A stretch of 64,000 bases of DNA from positions 1,922,001 through 1,986,000 of the forward strand of contig NZ_JAQNDL010000003.1 of the NCBI RefSeq assembly GCF_028368995.1. The letters are read 5' to 3'. Shown here piece by piece: positions 15,899-25,195 of this stretch. A model generated the notes under the pieces. That model made no database searches. It saw nothing but the letters and a program-made list of their open reading frames with translations, and was not told the origin of the DNA. The DNA comes from Nannocystis bainbridge. Lineage in GTDB: Bacteria > Myxococcota_A > Polyangia > Nannocystales > Nannocystaceae. Made by a program: the position numbers and the translations under genes. Position 1 is the stretch's first letter. Every line of letters starts with the position of its first letter.

Positions 15899-16585
15899 TC
15901 AGCTCGCGGGCCGGCGGCTCACCGCGGCGCCGATCGCCAGCGGCAAGAACCCATTGACGACGTTGAGCGCCAGCATCGCCGAATGCGACAGCAAACCGCG
16001 CCCGACCAGCAGCAGCGAGGCGATCAGGAGCGCGTGCATCACCACCCCGGTGGCGACCACCCACCCGCACTGCGCCGGCCGCAGGACGCCCGCGCGGACC
16101 GACGCGCGCAGGACCCACAGGCTCAGCGGCACGAACAGCACCACGCTCGTCAAAAGACCCGCGCCGTAGGTCCCCTGCGCCAGCGAGCCGGCGATGTGGA
16201 TCAGCCCGTTGACCAGCGGGATGCCCCACGCGCACGCCGCCACCAGCGGCCAGCGCCGGCGCAGCAGCACGGCGGTGACAAAGGCGATCTGGCACCCGCC
16301 GACGTTGACGGCGCACATGGTCGCCTCGTCGGCGGGACAGTGGGCGAGGTCGGGATAGCCGAGCGTGCGGCACAGGTCGACGAGGAAGGCGTATCGCCGG
16401 CCGAGCAGATCGATGCCGTGCTCCTCGAATTGATGCAGCAGGTACATCGGCCACAGCAACGCCAGGAGCCACGCCGGATCGCGCCAGCGCGAGCCCCCGC
16501 GGGCGGGCTGGATGGCCAACCAGACCAGCAACAAGACGGCGAGCCCGAGCCCGATGAAGGGCCAATCGCGGAGAAAACTTTCCAT
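15899..16585 (-). CDS. HXXEE-domain membrane protein
   Basis: 228 residues with six or seven hydrophobic segments. The family motif HxxEE appears as HQFEEHG (about residue 52), just after a membrane helix with pattern WPMYLLHQ, the signature of HXXEE proteins (PF13787 type). Function of the family is unknown; conserved His/Glu within the membrane suggest metal binding or hydrolase activity by inference. It is divergently transcribed from the beta-propeller lipoprotein. Confidence 0.8.
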   Translation of the reverse strand: MESFLRDWPFIGLGLAVLLLVWLAIQPARGGSRWRDPAWLLALLWPMYLLHQFEEHGIDLLGRRYAFLVDLCRTLGYPDLAHCPADEATMCAVNVGGCQIAFVTAVLLRRRWPLVAACAWGIPLVNGLIHIAGSLAQGTYGAGLLTSVVLFVPLSLWVLRASVRAGVLRPAQCGWVVATGVVMHALLIASLLLVGRGLLSHSAMLALNVVNGFLPLAIGAAVSRRPAS

Positions 16586-16761
16586 TCGTTCTGCCCCTCT
16601 CTTTTAAAAAAATCCCCTCCCCGGGTCCACCTGGACCTGGCCTTTATCGCATGTCGCGTGGTTCGAGATCCGCACGACACCTCGCGCGGGTCCGCGCCGA
16701 GGCGCGAAATTCGTGCCGTGTTCGCCGCGCCTGCCGCGAGACCTGCTACCAAGGTGCTGTG

Positions 16762-17805
16762 ATGATTCGACCCCGCGCGACCGCCCCGCTCCTGCTGCTC
16801 CTCGGCGCCTGTCAGGCCGGCGGCGGCGACACCGACGCCACGACGACCACCGCCGACACCTCGACCAGCACTTCGGGACAGGTCTCTTCGACCACCACCG
16901 GCACGGGCGAGCCGACCACCACCGGCACCACCACGACCACCGGCACGGGCGAGCCGACCACCACCGGCACCACCACCGGCACCACCGACCCGGACGAGAC
17001 CACCGACACCGACGGCGCCGCGCCGATCGTCGTCGAGGGGCTCAGCGTCCCCGAGTCGATCCTCCACGACGTCGCCGCCGACGTCTATCTGATCAGCAAC
17101 ATCAACGGTACGCCGACCGCCACCGACGACAACGGCTTCATCAGCCGCGTCCTGCCCGACGGCACCGTCGACCAGCTCGCCTTCATCGACGGCGCCGACC
17201 CCGAGGTCACGCTCGACGCGCCGAAGGGCATGGCGATCGTCGGCGATTTTCTCTACGTCTCCGACATCACCGTCGTCCGCAAGTTCGACCGCACCACCGG
17301 CGCGCCGCTGGCCACGATCGCCATCGACGGCGCCGGCTTCCTCAACGACCTCAGCGCCGACGCCAGCGGCAACGTCTACGTCGGCGACATGCAGGTCGAG
17401 GCGATCCACGTCATCAACCCCGCCGACGAGCCCACGCTGCTGTTCGAGTCGAGCGACCTGCAGAACCCCAACGGTCTGCTCGCCGACGATCAGGGCGTGC
17501 ACGTCGTCACCAACGGCGGCACCAAGCTGCTCTACGTGCCGCGCCAGATGCCGGTGGTGATGGAGCTGTTCGACCTCGAGGCCAGCAGCCTCGACGGCCT
17601 CGCGCCCCACCCCGCCGGCGGCTGGCTGGTGTCCTCGTGGGAGACCAGCGCCGTCTACCACGTCAGCGCCGACCTGCAGACCGCCGCGGTCGTCGTCGCC
17701 GACATCAGCTCGCCGGCCGACATCGGCGTCGACACCGGCCGCGAGCGCGTGCTGATCCCCGTGTTCACCGAGAACCGCGCGGAGTTCCATCTCCTCGCCC
17801 CGTGA
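16762..17805 (+). CDS. Lipoprotein with SMP-30/NHL-like beta-propeller
   Basis: 347 residues. Lipobox LLLGAC (Cys17), then a Thr/Gly linker of ~65 residues. The remainder resembles a six-bladed propeller of the SMP-30/gluconolaconase type: LSVPESILHDVAADVYLISNI, APKGMAIVGDFLYVSDI, LNDLSADASGNVYVGDM, NPNGLLADDQGVHVVTNGG, LDGLAPHPAGGWLVSSW. Such proteins bind or hydrolyse small sugars or lactones; without the conserved metal Glu/Asn/Asp clearly placed, only the fold is claimed. Likely periplasmic or surface-tethered. Confidence 0.75.
   Translation: MIRPRATAPLLLLLGACQAGGGDTDATTTTADTSTSTSGQVSSTTTGTGEPTTTGTTTTTGTGEPTTTGTTTGTTDPDETTDTDGAAPIVVEGLSVPESILHDVAADVYLISNINGTPTATDDNGFISRVLPDGTVDQLAFIDGADPEVTLDAPKGMAIVGDFLYVSDITVVRKFDRTTGAPLATIAIDGAGFLNDLSADASGNVYVGDMQVEAIHVINPADEPTLLFESSDLQNPNGLLADDQGVHVVTNGGTKLLYVPRQMPVVMELFDLEASSLDGLAPHPAGGWLVSSWETSAVYHVSADLQTAAVVVADISSPADIGVDTGRERVLIPVFTENRAEFHLLAP
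16895..16990 (+). repeat. Threonine-linker tandem repeat
   Basis: Copies of GGCACGGGCGAGCCGACC-type units separated by ACCACCGGC triplet runs encode TGTGEPTTTG. The same class of low-complexity linker follows the lipobox of five other lipoproteins in the window. Confidence 0.6.
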
Positions 17806-17820
17806 GGGCGGCGCCGCAAA

Positions 17821-17922
17821 GGACATGGCTCTCGAGACATGTTCGTAAGACCATGAGATCGGTCGCTCCTCCTCGGGAGGAATCACATGTCTCTCGAGAC
17901 ATGTCTTCACGACCATGAGGTC
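17821..17922. repeat. Two palindrome-family copies at a convergent junction
   Basis: Copy 1 at 17821-17858 (GACATGGCTCTCGAGACATG) and copy 2 at 17884-17922. Copy 2 folds perfectly: ACATGTCT (17885-17892), loop CTCG, AGACATGT (17897-17904). Both copies are followed by a GACCATGAG segment, so the repeated unit extends beyond the hairpin (~40 bases). Sited between convergent genes, likely a bidirectional terminator. Confidence 0.75.
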
Positions 17923-18012
17923 GAACGCCCGCCGATGCGGCGAGACCACGGCCGCCGCGGAGCCCCGCCTGCCGCGCTGCTCGCCGCCTGCGCGCGGGTC
18001 AGGCCCAAAGCT

Positions 18013-18477
18013 CTAGCCCGGCAGCCGGCACACCCCGTAGTCGGCCCACATCGGCGGCACATTGTCGCCGGAGAACACCGGCGCGCAGACCTCGGACGCG
18101 CTGCCGCACTGGGCCGAGGTGTCGCTGACCTCGCACAGCGAGCTGCAGCACGAGCCGGCCTCGCAGTCACCGAGCGCCACCGCCGACAGGCACACCAGGC
18201 CCGGGCCGCACTCGCCGGAGCCCTGGCACGCGTCTCCGGCGGCGCCGGCGATCGCGACCTCGATGCACACGAAGTCGCCGCCGACGAGCGAGCACGCCTG
18301 TCCGTCGGGACAGCTCTGGGCGAGCGGGTCGCACTCGACCACTGGCGGCGGCTCCTCGTCGTCGCCAGTGGTCGTCCCGGGCCCGCTGGGGCCATCGGTG
18401 GTCGGCCCGGACTCGAACTGAATGCAGCCGCCGGCGAGCAGCAGCGCGAGGGCGGCGACGAGACGCGGTCTTGACAT
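18013..18477 (-). CDS. Cys-rich lipoprotein
   Basis: 154 residues. Lipobox LAGGC (Cys18) after a typical lipoprotein signal. Fourteen cysteines after the lipobox form several pairs (CDPLAQSCPDGQAC, CLSAVALGDCEAGSCCSSLC), resembling the short disulphide modules of other myxobacterial lipoproteins. No catalytic motif. Probably a surface or periplasmic protein of structural or binding role; family not recognised. Convergent with the upstream lipoprotein gene and divergent from the alpha/beta hydrolase. Confidence 0.72.
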   Translation of the reverse strand: MSRPRLVAALALLLAGGCIQFESGPTTDGPSGPGTTTGDDEEPPPVVECDPLAQSCPDGQACSLVGGDFVCIEVAIAGAAGDACQGSGECGPGLVCLSAVALGDCEAGSCCSSLCEVSDTSAQCGSASEVCAPVFSGDNVPPMWADYGVCRLPG

Positions 18478-18551
18478 GACGCCAGGGTAACGCGAGCCGG
18501 GCCGTCCCGTGCAGACGGCGATCCGACCCCGGGGCGTGGTAATGTGCGCGC

Positions 18552-19478
18552 GTGAAGCACGAGACAGAAGGCCTCCCGGGCGACGGCGTGACCACCCACG
18601 TCCACGTGTGGACCCCCGACGACGGCCAGCCGGTCCGCGGGCTGGTCCAGGTGCTGCACGGCCTGGCCGAGCACGCCGGCCGCTACGAGGGCCTCGCGGC
18701 CGGCCTGTGCGACGCCGGCCTGGCCGTGGTCGCCCACGACCACCGCGGTCACGGCCGCTCGGCCGCCGGCCCCGACGAGCTCGGCTTCTTCGGCGACCGC
18801 GACGGCTGGGGCGCGGTGCTGGCCGACTCCGCCCGCGTCCGCGCCCACGCCCGCGCGCGCTTCGGCGACGTCCCGTGGGCGCTGCTCGGCCACAGCATGG
18901 GCTCGGTGGTCGCCCTGCACGACCTCGCCACCAGCGGGGCCCGGCCGACCGCGGTGATGCTGTCGGGCGCGACCGGCAAGGTCGGGGCGCTGCTGCGGAT
19001 CGGCCAGGGCCTCATCCGCGTCGAGCTGCGACGGATCGGCGCCCGCGGCCGCAGCAAGCTGCTCAACGCGACCGCGTTCGGGACCTACAACCGGGCGTTC
19101 CGCCCCAACCGCACCCAGTTCGACTGGCTGTCCGGCGAAGCGGCCCAGGTCGACGCCTACGTCGGCGACCCGCTGTGCGGCTTCTTGCCGACGACTTCGC
19201 TGTGGCGCGACCTGGTCGGCGGCCAGGCGCTGCTGCAGACCGATGCCTTCCTGGCCCGCCTGCCCCGCGTGCCCTACGCGGTGATCGCCGGCGACCTCGA
19301 CCCGGTCGGCGGCAAGGGCCGCCAGGTCGAAGCCCTGGTCAAGATGATGCGCAAGCTCGGCCTGCAGGTCGACCTGCGCATGTGGCCAGGCGGCCGCCAC
19401 GAGATGTTCCACGAGACCAATCGCGCCGACGTGGTCGCCGAGACGGTCCGGTGGCTCTCGAGCAAGCTCGCCGCCTGA
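18552..19478 (+). CDS. Alpha/beta hydrolase, monoacylglycerol-lipase-like
   Basis: 308 residues from a GTG. Serine aminopeptidase/hydrolase-4 type: VLHGLAEHAGRYEGLA (oxyanion HG), DHRGHGRS, nucleophile elbow GHSMGS (Ser near 117), acid in AGDLDPVGG (Asp ~245), and a late His in GGRHEMFHE. This order and the HGxxEHxxRY start are typical of monoglyceride lipases and lysophospholipases (family knowledge). No signal peptide; cytosolic. Standalone gene. Confidence 0.85.
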   Translation: MKHETEGLPGDGVTTHVHVWTPDDGQPVRGLVQVLHGLAEHAGRYEGLAAGLCDAGLAVVAHDHRGHGRSAAGPDELGFFGDRDGWGAVLADSARVRAHARARFGDVPWALLGHSMGSVVALHDLATSGARPTAVMLSGATGKVGALLRIGQGLIRVELRRIGARGRSKLLNATAFGTYNRAFRPNRTQFDWLSGEAAQVDAYVGDPLCGFLPTTSLWRDLVGGQALLQTDAFLARLPRVPYAVIAGDLDPVGGKGRQVEALVKMMRKLGLQVDLRMWPGGRHEMFHETNRADVVAETVRWLSSKLAA

Positions 19479-19507
19479 GCGGACCTGCGCAGCGCCGTTG
19501 AGCGCCT

Positions 19508-19582
19508 CAAGACATGTCCCACTGGACATGTCTCAGAGAACATTTTTAAAGGGACATGTCCTCATGAACATGTCCTTGGGTG
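19508..19582. terminator. Two palindrome hairpins with T-run at a convergent junction
   Basis: Hairpin 1 is perfect: GACATGTCC (19511-19519), loop CACT, GGACATGTC (19524-19532). A TTTTT run at 19543-19547 follows. Hairpin 2: GGACATGTCC, loop TCAT, GAACATGTCC (one mismatch), ending near 19575. The T-run after hairpin 1 supports a terminator for the hydrolase gene. Confidence 0.7.
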
Positions 19583-19690
19583 TTCTCCCAGGCGCGGCGT
19601 GACGACGGCAGTCTCGACCCGGGCGCGCCGTCGCAGAGACGGCTCGCCCGCTGAGCGAGTCTCGTCGGTCCGCCGCTTGACGGAGCAGCC

Positions 19691-20167
19691 TCAGCCGCGC
19701 AGCACGATCGACCGACTCTCGGCCGCATCGGTCACCTCGACGCGGGCGCAGCGGATCGGCGCCGACGCCCCTTTGGCCCCGGGCTCGAGGACGAGCTGGC
19801 CGCACACGGTATACGTGCCGGGCGCGACGTCCCCATAAACGAGGGGCCTGGTGGCATCCACGCCGCCGTTCAGGACCATCTTCACGGTCGCCCCAGGGGG
19901 CCGCGAAAGATCGTCCACTTCGTCGACCTCGACCTCGCCGGGGACGAGCCAGCCGAGGGCGTGATGGGTGCCCGCCGGCGCCTGGAGGTCGACGCGAAGT
20001 CGCCGCGGCTCCGCGAGCTGCCAATCGGCCCAAGCCTGAACCCCCGCCGCGACCCACTCGATCGCGACGGGGCTCGCCCTGGGCTCGGCCGGTACCCCGG
20101 TGCAATACGCATTCGATAGGACGAGCAGCAAGCTCGCGTGGATCCGCAGATTCCGGGTCGACAGCAT
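19691..20167 (-). CDS. Secreted hypothetical protein
   Basis: 158 residues from ATG 20167; ATG 20215 would add 16 residues before the signal and is less likely. A hydrophobic signal (LRIHASLLLVLSNAYC) is followed by a beta-rich domain with phrases PLVYGDVAPGTYTVCGQLVL and PIRCARVEVTD, like an exported sugar- or matrix-binding domain. The Cys after the signal lacks a good lipobox (Tyr at -1). Family not recognised. Confidence 0.6.
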   Translation of the reverse strand: MLSTRNLRIHASLLLVLSNAYCTGVPAEPRASPVAIEWVAAGVQAWADWQLAEPRRLRVDLQAPAGTHHALGWLVPGEVEVDEVDDLSRPPGATVKMVLNGGVDATRPLVYGDVAPGTYTVCGQLVLEPGAKGASAPIRCARVEVTDAAESRSIVLRG

Positions 20168-20344
20168 GCCCCGGTGTAGCAAGGCACGGGCGACTTCTGC
20201 AAGATCGGGGCGCAAGCGACGTCAGGCCCGCGAGCGAGGTACCGGGTGCCCCCGGCGCTCTCGCGCATGCGTCTCGAGCTCCGTGGCCCGATCACCTCGG
20301 GCCTGAGGGGATCGCGCCGAAGGACACGACGAGGGCTTCCGGTC

Positions 20345-21412
20345 TCACGGCGCGCAGTCGACGCTGTCCGCCGGGTGCTGCTCGATCACCGTCTTCAGCG
20401 TCGCCTCGATCAGCTTGCTCGCGTGTTCCTTCGGCAGCCCGAAGCCGACGTGGATGTGGCCGGCGGCCACGTTGTGCGGCGTGATCGAATTATAAAAGAC
20501 CCCGTGCAGGCCGAGGAAGCCTGACAGGAAATTGCCGCTGGTATTTTCATCGATCTGCACGCCCGTCAGCGCCAGCGCGCTCGTCGCCGTCACGATCGCC
20601 TTCATCGGCAGCTGGCTCGGCAGCGTGTTGCCCTGGCGGTACTCCGAGATCGCGGCCCACGAGCGGGCCTCGATCGTCGCCTCCGTCGGCCATTGTTCCA
20701 TCCCGTGGCCGTCCGACGCCCAGTCCTGCGCCGGGCCGCCGTCGTTGTCCTGGCCGTGGCCACCCTCGAGCGCCTCCACCTCCCAGCCGATGTCGCCGCC
20801 GCGGCTGGTCGTGATGAGGATGCTCGGCTGATACGTATCGACGATGCGCCAGAAATCCGACGACGTCGCCTGATAGTCGACGCGCAGGTCGTAATCGGGC
20901 GAGCCGACCGCCCCGGGGGAGCCGATGTCGTCGTTGCTGGGGTCGCCGTCGGGCGGGAACTCGGGGAAGAACGCGTACACGTCGTAGCCGTGGCCGCCCC
21001 AGTTCTCGCCGATCCACCCGTCGGGGTTCTGCTCGGGGTTGGTGCTCCACGGCCGCAACATCTCGTTGGTCGGCGGCCAGTAGCCCATCAGCACCACGGT
21101 CTTCTTGCATTCGACCGGACCGGTGGTCGAAGTGTCTTCGGTAGTGGTGGTCGTCTCGGTCGAGCTCGTCGTCGGCGCGCTCGTGCCCGTCTCCGTGCCG
21201 GTCGGCGCCTCGGTCGAGGTCTCGGTCGTCGAAGTGCCCGCGGTCGACGGGCCCTCCGTGCTCGAGGCGCCCTCCGTGCTCGAAGCGCCCTCCGTGCTCG
21301 AAGCGCCCTCCGTCGGCTCCGAGGACCCGCCGCCGCAACCAGTGACGCACAGCGCCGCCACCGTCCATCGCCCCCATCGCCCGCTCGTCCCCGTTCGCTC
21401 GCGTCGCATCAT
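20345..21412 (-). CDS. Lipoprotein, possible pyroglutamyl-peptidase-like domain
   Basis: 355 residues from the first of two ATGs; the longer frame upstream has no coding character. Lipobox CVTGC, then a Ser/Thr/Glu linker with tandem ASSTEG hexapeptides. The globular part (KKTVVLMGYWPPTNEML, DYQATSSDFWRIVDTYQPSILITTSRGGD, HNVAAGHIHVGFG) has the strand-helix order of pyroglutamyl peptidase I, including a late HxHVGF. The catalytic Glu/Cys pair is not evident, so the assignment is tentative. Surface or periplasmic. Confidence 0.55.
   Translation of the reverse strand: MMRRERTGTSGRWGRWTVAALCVTGCGGGSSEPTEGASSTEGASSTEGASSTEGPSTAGTSTTETSTEAPTGTETGTSAPTTSSTETTTTTEDTSTTGPVECKKTVVLMGYWPPTNEMLRPWSTNPEQNPDGWIGENWGGHGYDVYAFFPEFPPDGDPSNDDIGSPGAVGSPDYDLRVDYQATSSDFWRIVDTYQPSILITTSRGGDIGWEVEALEGGHGQDNDGGPAQDWASDGHGMEQWPTEATIEARSWAAISEYRQGNTLPSQLPMKAIVTATSALALTGVQIDENTSGNFLSGFLGLHGVFYNSITPHNVAAGHIHVGFGLPKEHASKLIEATLKTVIEQHPADSVDCAP
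21245..21312 (-). repeat. 18-base tandem repeat in a lipoprotein linker
   Basis: Three to four near-identical copies of GCGCCCTCCGTGCTCGAA (plus-strand reading) encode the hexapeptide ASSTEG. The near-identity of copies suggests recent slippage. Confidence 0.75.
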
Positions 21413-21590
21413 GCGATCCCTGTACCACACCGCGCTCGAGTCCGTGTGTGACAGCGAGCCGTGAGTCATTCGATCTCGATGAGCCACGCGATCGAGCATT
21501 GGGCGGTGCCCTCGTCGCGCCGTGAGGGCCCCGCCGAGGCCGCGCACGTCGATCCCCGGAGTTCGCGTCACGACCCACCCGGTCGAACTC

Positions 21591-22298
21591 TCAGGGCTCG
21601 CCGTCGCGGAGGCCCAGCCGGCGCTTCACCTCTGCCAGCGCCCGTCGACTGACCTGCGCGCGCTGACCGTCGGACAGCTCGAGCACCGCCGCGCCGTCGC
21701 GCTGGTGGAGCGTGCGGACCTCGAGCAGGTTGACCAGCTCGCTCCGGTGCACCCGCAGGAAATCGAGGCCGCCGAGCCGCTCTTCGAGCGTATTCAAGCT
21801 GTCGTCGAGCACGTGTTCTTCGCCGCCGACGCGGAACACGGTGTACTTGTCGGCGGCGTGGAAGCGGGTGATCGCGCGCGGGTCGAACAGGCGCACCGAG
21901 TCGCCGGCGCGGGCGGAGATCCGTATCGGCGCGGCGCGCTGGGCCGCGGCCGATCGGGCCTCGACGCGCGCGAGCGCCTGCTCGAGCCGCTCCTGCTGCA
22001 CCGGCTTGAGCAGGTAGTCCTGCGCTGCCACGGCGAACGCCCGCACCGCGTAGTCCGGGTGCGCCGTGACGAAGACGATCGCCGGCATGTCGGCCGTGGT
22101 CTCGGCCAGCTCGATGCCGTCGAGCTCCGGCATGTGGATGTCGAGGAGCACCACGTCGGGCCGCAGCTCGCCGATGAGGCGCACCGCCGCGAGCCCGTCC
22201 TCCGCCTCGCCGACGACCTCGACCCCGGCGATGCGCTCGAGCATGCGCACAAGCCGGCGGCGCGCCGGCGCCTCGTCATCGACCACCAGCACCTTCAC
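21591..22298 (-). CDS. LytTR-family response regulator
   Basis: 235 residues from a GTG overlapping the kinase stop by four bases. Receiver domain ~1-115 with DDE (7-9), phospho-acceptor D53 (LLDIHMP), T78 region and K98 (LLKPV). A LytTR DNA-binding domain covers ~130-230 (RISARAGDSVRLFDPRAI, FLRVHRSELVN). Such regulators bind direct repeats upstream of target promoters (family knowledge). Third gene of an operon of membrane protein, kinase and regulator. Confidence 0.92.
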   Translation of the reverse strand: MKVLVVDDEAPARRRLVRMLERIAGVEVVGEAEDGLAAVRLIGELRPDVVLLDIHMPELDGIELAETTADMPAIVFVTAHPDYAVRAFAVAAQDYLLKPVQQERLEQALARVEARSAAAQRAAPIRISARAGDSVRLFDPRAITRFHAADKYTVFRVGGEEHVLDDSLNTLEERLGGLDFLRVHRSELVNLLEVRTLHQRDGAAVLELSDGQRAQVSRRALAEVKRRLGLRDGEP

Positions 22299-23437
22299 GC
22301 CGCCCCCTCCCCGCGCGCGGCCCCGGCCGGCAGGCGCAAGCGGGCCCGGAAGCCGCCCTCGGCCCGCGGCCCGGCCTCGAGCCCGGCCGCCGCGCCGTAG
22401 GCCAGCCGCAGCCGCTCGCGCAGGTCGGCGAGGGCCGTGCCGCTGCCCGAGCGGTTCGCTCGCCCCGTCGCGGCCGCGTCGTCCTCGACCGTCAGCTCCA
22501 GCGAAGCCCCGACCCGGGCCGCGACGATCCGCACCGTCGCCCCGCCGCGGCTGGCCGCGACCCCGTGACCGACCGCGTTCTCGACCAGCGGCTGCAGCAC
22601 CAGCGGCGGCACCACCAGCGACTCGGTCGCCGGCTCGACGGCGAACTCGACCCGCAGGCGCTCGCCGAAGCGCAGCCGCTCGACCTCGACATAATCGCGG
22701 ACCGCCGCCAGCTCGTCGCGCAGCGGCACCGCCAGCGTGCGCGAGCCGTCGAGGCTGTAGCGGAACAGCCCCGCGAGGCGCTCGACCGCCTGCTCGGCCA
22801 GCGCCGGGTCGTCCTCGATCAAGCTGGCGACCGTGTTGAGCGCGTTGAACAAGAAATGCGGGTTGGTGCGGGCCTGCAGCGCCGCCAGCTGGGCCCGCAG
22901 GGCCTCGCGGCGGAGCTGCTCCTCGCGCCGCTCGAGCGCCCGGCGGCGCTCGTGGATCCGCTCGAGCGCGGCCGCGGTGACGAACAGGGTCACCGACACG
23001 ACCGCGGAGATCCGCAGCACCTGCGTGCGGCTGGCGGCCAGGTCGGCGACCCACCCGATCGCCGCGTAAAGGCGCAGCGTCAGCTCGGCGGCGACCACCA
23101 CGGCGACGGCGACCACGCCCACGCGAGCGGCCCAGCGCAGCGCCGGCGCCCGGCCGGCGGTCCGCGGCGCCACCACCAGGACGAACAGCCCGCTGGCGAT
23201 CAGCTCGACCAGCACCATCATCGTCGCGTTGAAGGCGAACGTGCGCGCCAGCTCGCCGGGCTCGGGGCGGCCGAGCGCGGCGAGCATCGCCGTCAGGGCG
23301 ACCGACACGAACACGACGATCCACGCGTCCTCGCGCAGCTCGTCGGCCCACGCGCGCAGGCGGGTCCGCAGCGGCGGGAGTTCGGCGGCGGGCACGGGCG
23401 CGAGGGTAGCAAGCGGCCGGTCCGGCCGTCCCGCCAT
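22295..23437 (-). CDS. LytS/YehU-type sensor histidine kinase
   Basis: 380 residues. Four hydrophobic segments (~38-56, 68-90, 103-122, 142-158) are followed by a coiled coil and the His_kinase domain with phospho-His194 in NPHFLFNALN. The ATPase part has the N-box (QPLVENAVGHG) and a late GSGTALADLRERL. It phosphorylates the adjacent LytTR regulator. Its ATG shares one base with the upstream stop (TGATG), and its stop overlaps the regulator's GTG, giving strict coupling. Ligand unknown. Confidence 0.92.
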   Translation of the reverse strand: MAGRPDRPLATLAPVPAAELPPLRTRLRAWADELREDAWIVVFVSVALTAMLAALGRPEPGELARTFAFNATMMVLVELIASGLFVLVVAPRTAGRAPALRWAARVGVVAVAVVVAAELTLRLYAAIGWVADLAASRTQVLRISAVVSVTLFVTAAALERIHERRRALERREEQLRREALRAQLAALQARTNPHFLFNALNTVASLIEDDPALAEQAVERLAGLFRYSLDGSRTLAVPLRDELAAVRDYVEVERLRFGERLRVEFAVEPATESLVVPPLVLQPLVENAVGHGVAASRGGATVRIVAARVGASLELTVEDDAAATGRANRSGSGTALADLRERLRLAYGAAAGLEAGPRAEGGFRARLRLPAGAARGEGAA

Positions 23438-24174
23438 CACGCCTGGCCCCGCGTGAACCGGGCCCGGTACGCCCGCGCCGCCGGCACGCCGATCAGCGTC
23501 GGCAGCACCCACGGCAGGAACGCGAGGCCGGGCGGCAGCGCCCCCGCCAGCAGGCGCTCGGCGTTGAACACGCTGAACGCGGTGAGCGCGGCGATCACGG
23601 CCCCGAGCATGCTGTCGAGGTGGCGCAACAGCCAGGCCCGGCGCTCGGTCTGCGGGCGCAGGTGGTAGCGCAGGTCGCCCCAGCCGCCGAGGCTGCCGAT
23701 CGCCCCGAACACGATCATCAGCACGCTGCCGTGGCAGAGCCCCGCGATCGCCAGCGCGGCCCCGGTGCCGAGCACGAACACCGCCATGGCCCGGTCGACC
23801 AGCGCACCGTGGACCGCCCGCCGGCGCCCGACCGCGACCGCCCGCAGCCCGCTCGTCACCGATTGGAGGATCAGCACCCCGAGGTAGGCGAGGAAGCAGC
23901 CGAACTGGCGCATCATCGCCACCCGCGCCGCCGCCTCCTCGGGGCTCAGCAGCGTCGTCGGCGGCTTCACGGTCAGCGGGATCGTGATCCACAGGCTGGC
24001 GATCACCAGCCCCGAGACGGCCGTGAAGGCCATGGCGGCGACGAAGGCCATGCCGACCCAGCGGTGCCAGGCGCCGCCCTTGCGGGCCACCAGCGGCGGG
24101 ACGAGGGTCAAAAGGCTCACCACGCCGGCGACGATGTGGACGGTGACGAGGGGCAGATAAAAGAGCTCGCGCAT
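23437..24174 (-). CDS. Polytopic membrane protein upstream of LytTR kinase (DUF2306-like)
   Basis: 245 residues from ATG 24174; the frame extends upstream but without coding character. About seven hydrophobic segments. The opening (LVTVHIVAGVVSLLTLVPPLVARKGGAWHRWVGMAFV) with conserved His residues resembles DUF2306-type membrane proteins. Translational coupling to the kinase gene suggests a partner in signalling, for example a membrane sensor, by inference. Confidence 0.65.
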   Translation of the reverse strand: MRELFYLPLVTVHIVAGVVSLLTLVPPLVARKGGAWHRWVGMAFVAAMAFTAVSGLVIASLWITIPLTVKPPTTLLSPEEAAARVAMMRQFGCFLAYLGVLILQSVTSGLRAVAVGRRRAVHGALVDRAMAVFVLGTGAALAIAGLCHGSVLMIVFGAIGSLGGWGDLRYHLRPQTERRAWLLRHLDSMLGAVIAALTAFSVFNAERLLAGALPPGLAFLPWVLPTLIGVPAARAYRARFTRGQA

Positions 24175-24613
24175 CGGCTTCACGGCGAGGATGGACCCCC
24201 GCCCCGGCCGCCGCCGCACCCGCCGGACGGGCGGCGTGGAACTCCCGATGAACGGCGCCGGCCGGCCGACGAGCGCGGCGCCGCCGTCCCGGCCGGAGCA
24301 GGACCGCCGGCCCTGCACCCACGCAGGACCGCGCGCGAGAGGCTCCGTTCACGCCCATGATTGCGAGCCGGTCGACGCCCCCACGACACAGCATGCGACC
24401 GGACGCCGAAGCCATCGGCTCCGACGCATGGCGAGCGAGACGAGGGCTGCTCACAGCGTGTACGGGCTCGAGCCGGGTGACCGGCTCCGAGCGAGCGGCA
24501 TCCTCGTCAAGAGGCCCACGGCGCGAGGCGTGTCGCCGATGCGCGCGAACAGTGCTGTCACCTCCCGCCGCTCGACCTGCCCTACCCGGCTCGATCGGGG
24601 CTGGGACCTGCTG
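24175..24613. other. Gap without recognised gene
   Basis: About 440 bases between two minus-strand genes. Frames present are Arg/Pro-rich shadows without start sites. No hairpin of the palindrome family is present. It should contain the promoter of the membrane-protein/kinase/regulator operon. Confidence 0.4.
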
Positions 24614-25051
24614 TCAGCCCTTCAGCCGAAACTCGGCCCGCAGGCGCGCCCGGAGCTCGAGCACCTCCTGTCTCTCGGGACAGGCGAACGGACCGCCGAA
24701 CAGCAGCCCGCCGACCAGCCACAGCCCGACCGTCTGGAATCCGACGAACAGCGACTCCGCGGCGAACCGCTCTGGCGTCCAGAAGGCGACTTCCTCGCCG
24801 CCGAGCACGAGGGTCAAGAGCGGCGCGGCGAGCAGCACCGCCGCCGCCGCGAGGAGCGGGCGCGCCGGCAAGGCGGTGCCGCGGCGGGCGTAGTGGACCG
24901 CCGAGCCGAGCACGATCGCCAGCGTGCCGAGCCCGGAGGCCTCCGCGGTAGCGTCGATGGACACGCGGCCGAGCGCGGCGATGAACAGCCCGATCGCCGC
25001 GGCGATCTTGAGCACCGCGACGAACATCACCAGGCCGAAGAACAACTTCAC
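24614..25051 (-). CDS. Four-helix membrane protein
   Basis: 145 residues, mostly hydrophobic: segments at ~3-28, 40-54, 66-84 and 99-117. It ends in a charged amphipathic tail (CPERQEVLELRARLRAEFRLKG). No family motif recognised. It stands alone between a ~440-base gap and the palindrome-rich gap downstream of the kinase gene. Confidence 0.6.
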   Translation of the reverse strand: MKLFFGLVMFVAVLKIAAAIGLFIAALGRVSIDATAEASGLGTLAIVLGSAVHYARRGTALPARPLLAAAAVLLAAPLLTLVLGGEEVAFWTPERFAAESLFVGFQTVGLWLVGGLLFGGPFACPERQEVLELRARLRAEFRLKG

Positions 25052-25195
25052 GCGAGCAGGATACCGCCGCCGCGACCCGGTTCAAGACCGCCGCCGCGTC
25101 CTCCGGCAGGACGACGTTCAGCCCGGCCGGCCCGCGACCGCGGCAGGCGCCCGCCACGAGCCCCAGGGACGCGGCCATCCGCGAGCGCCTGCCCA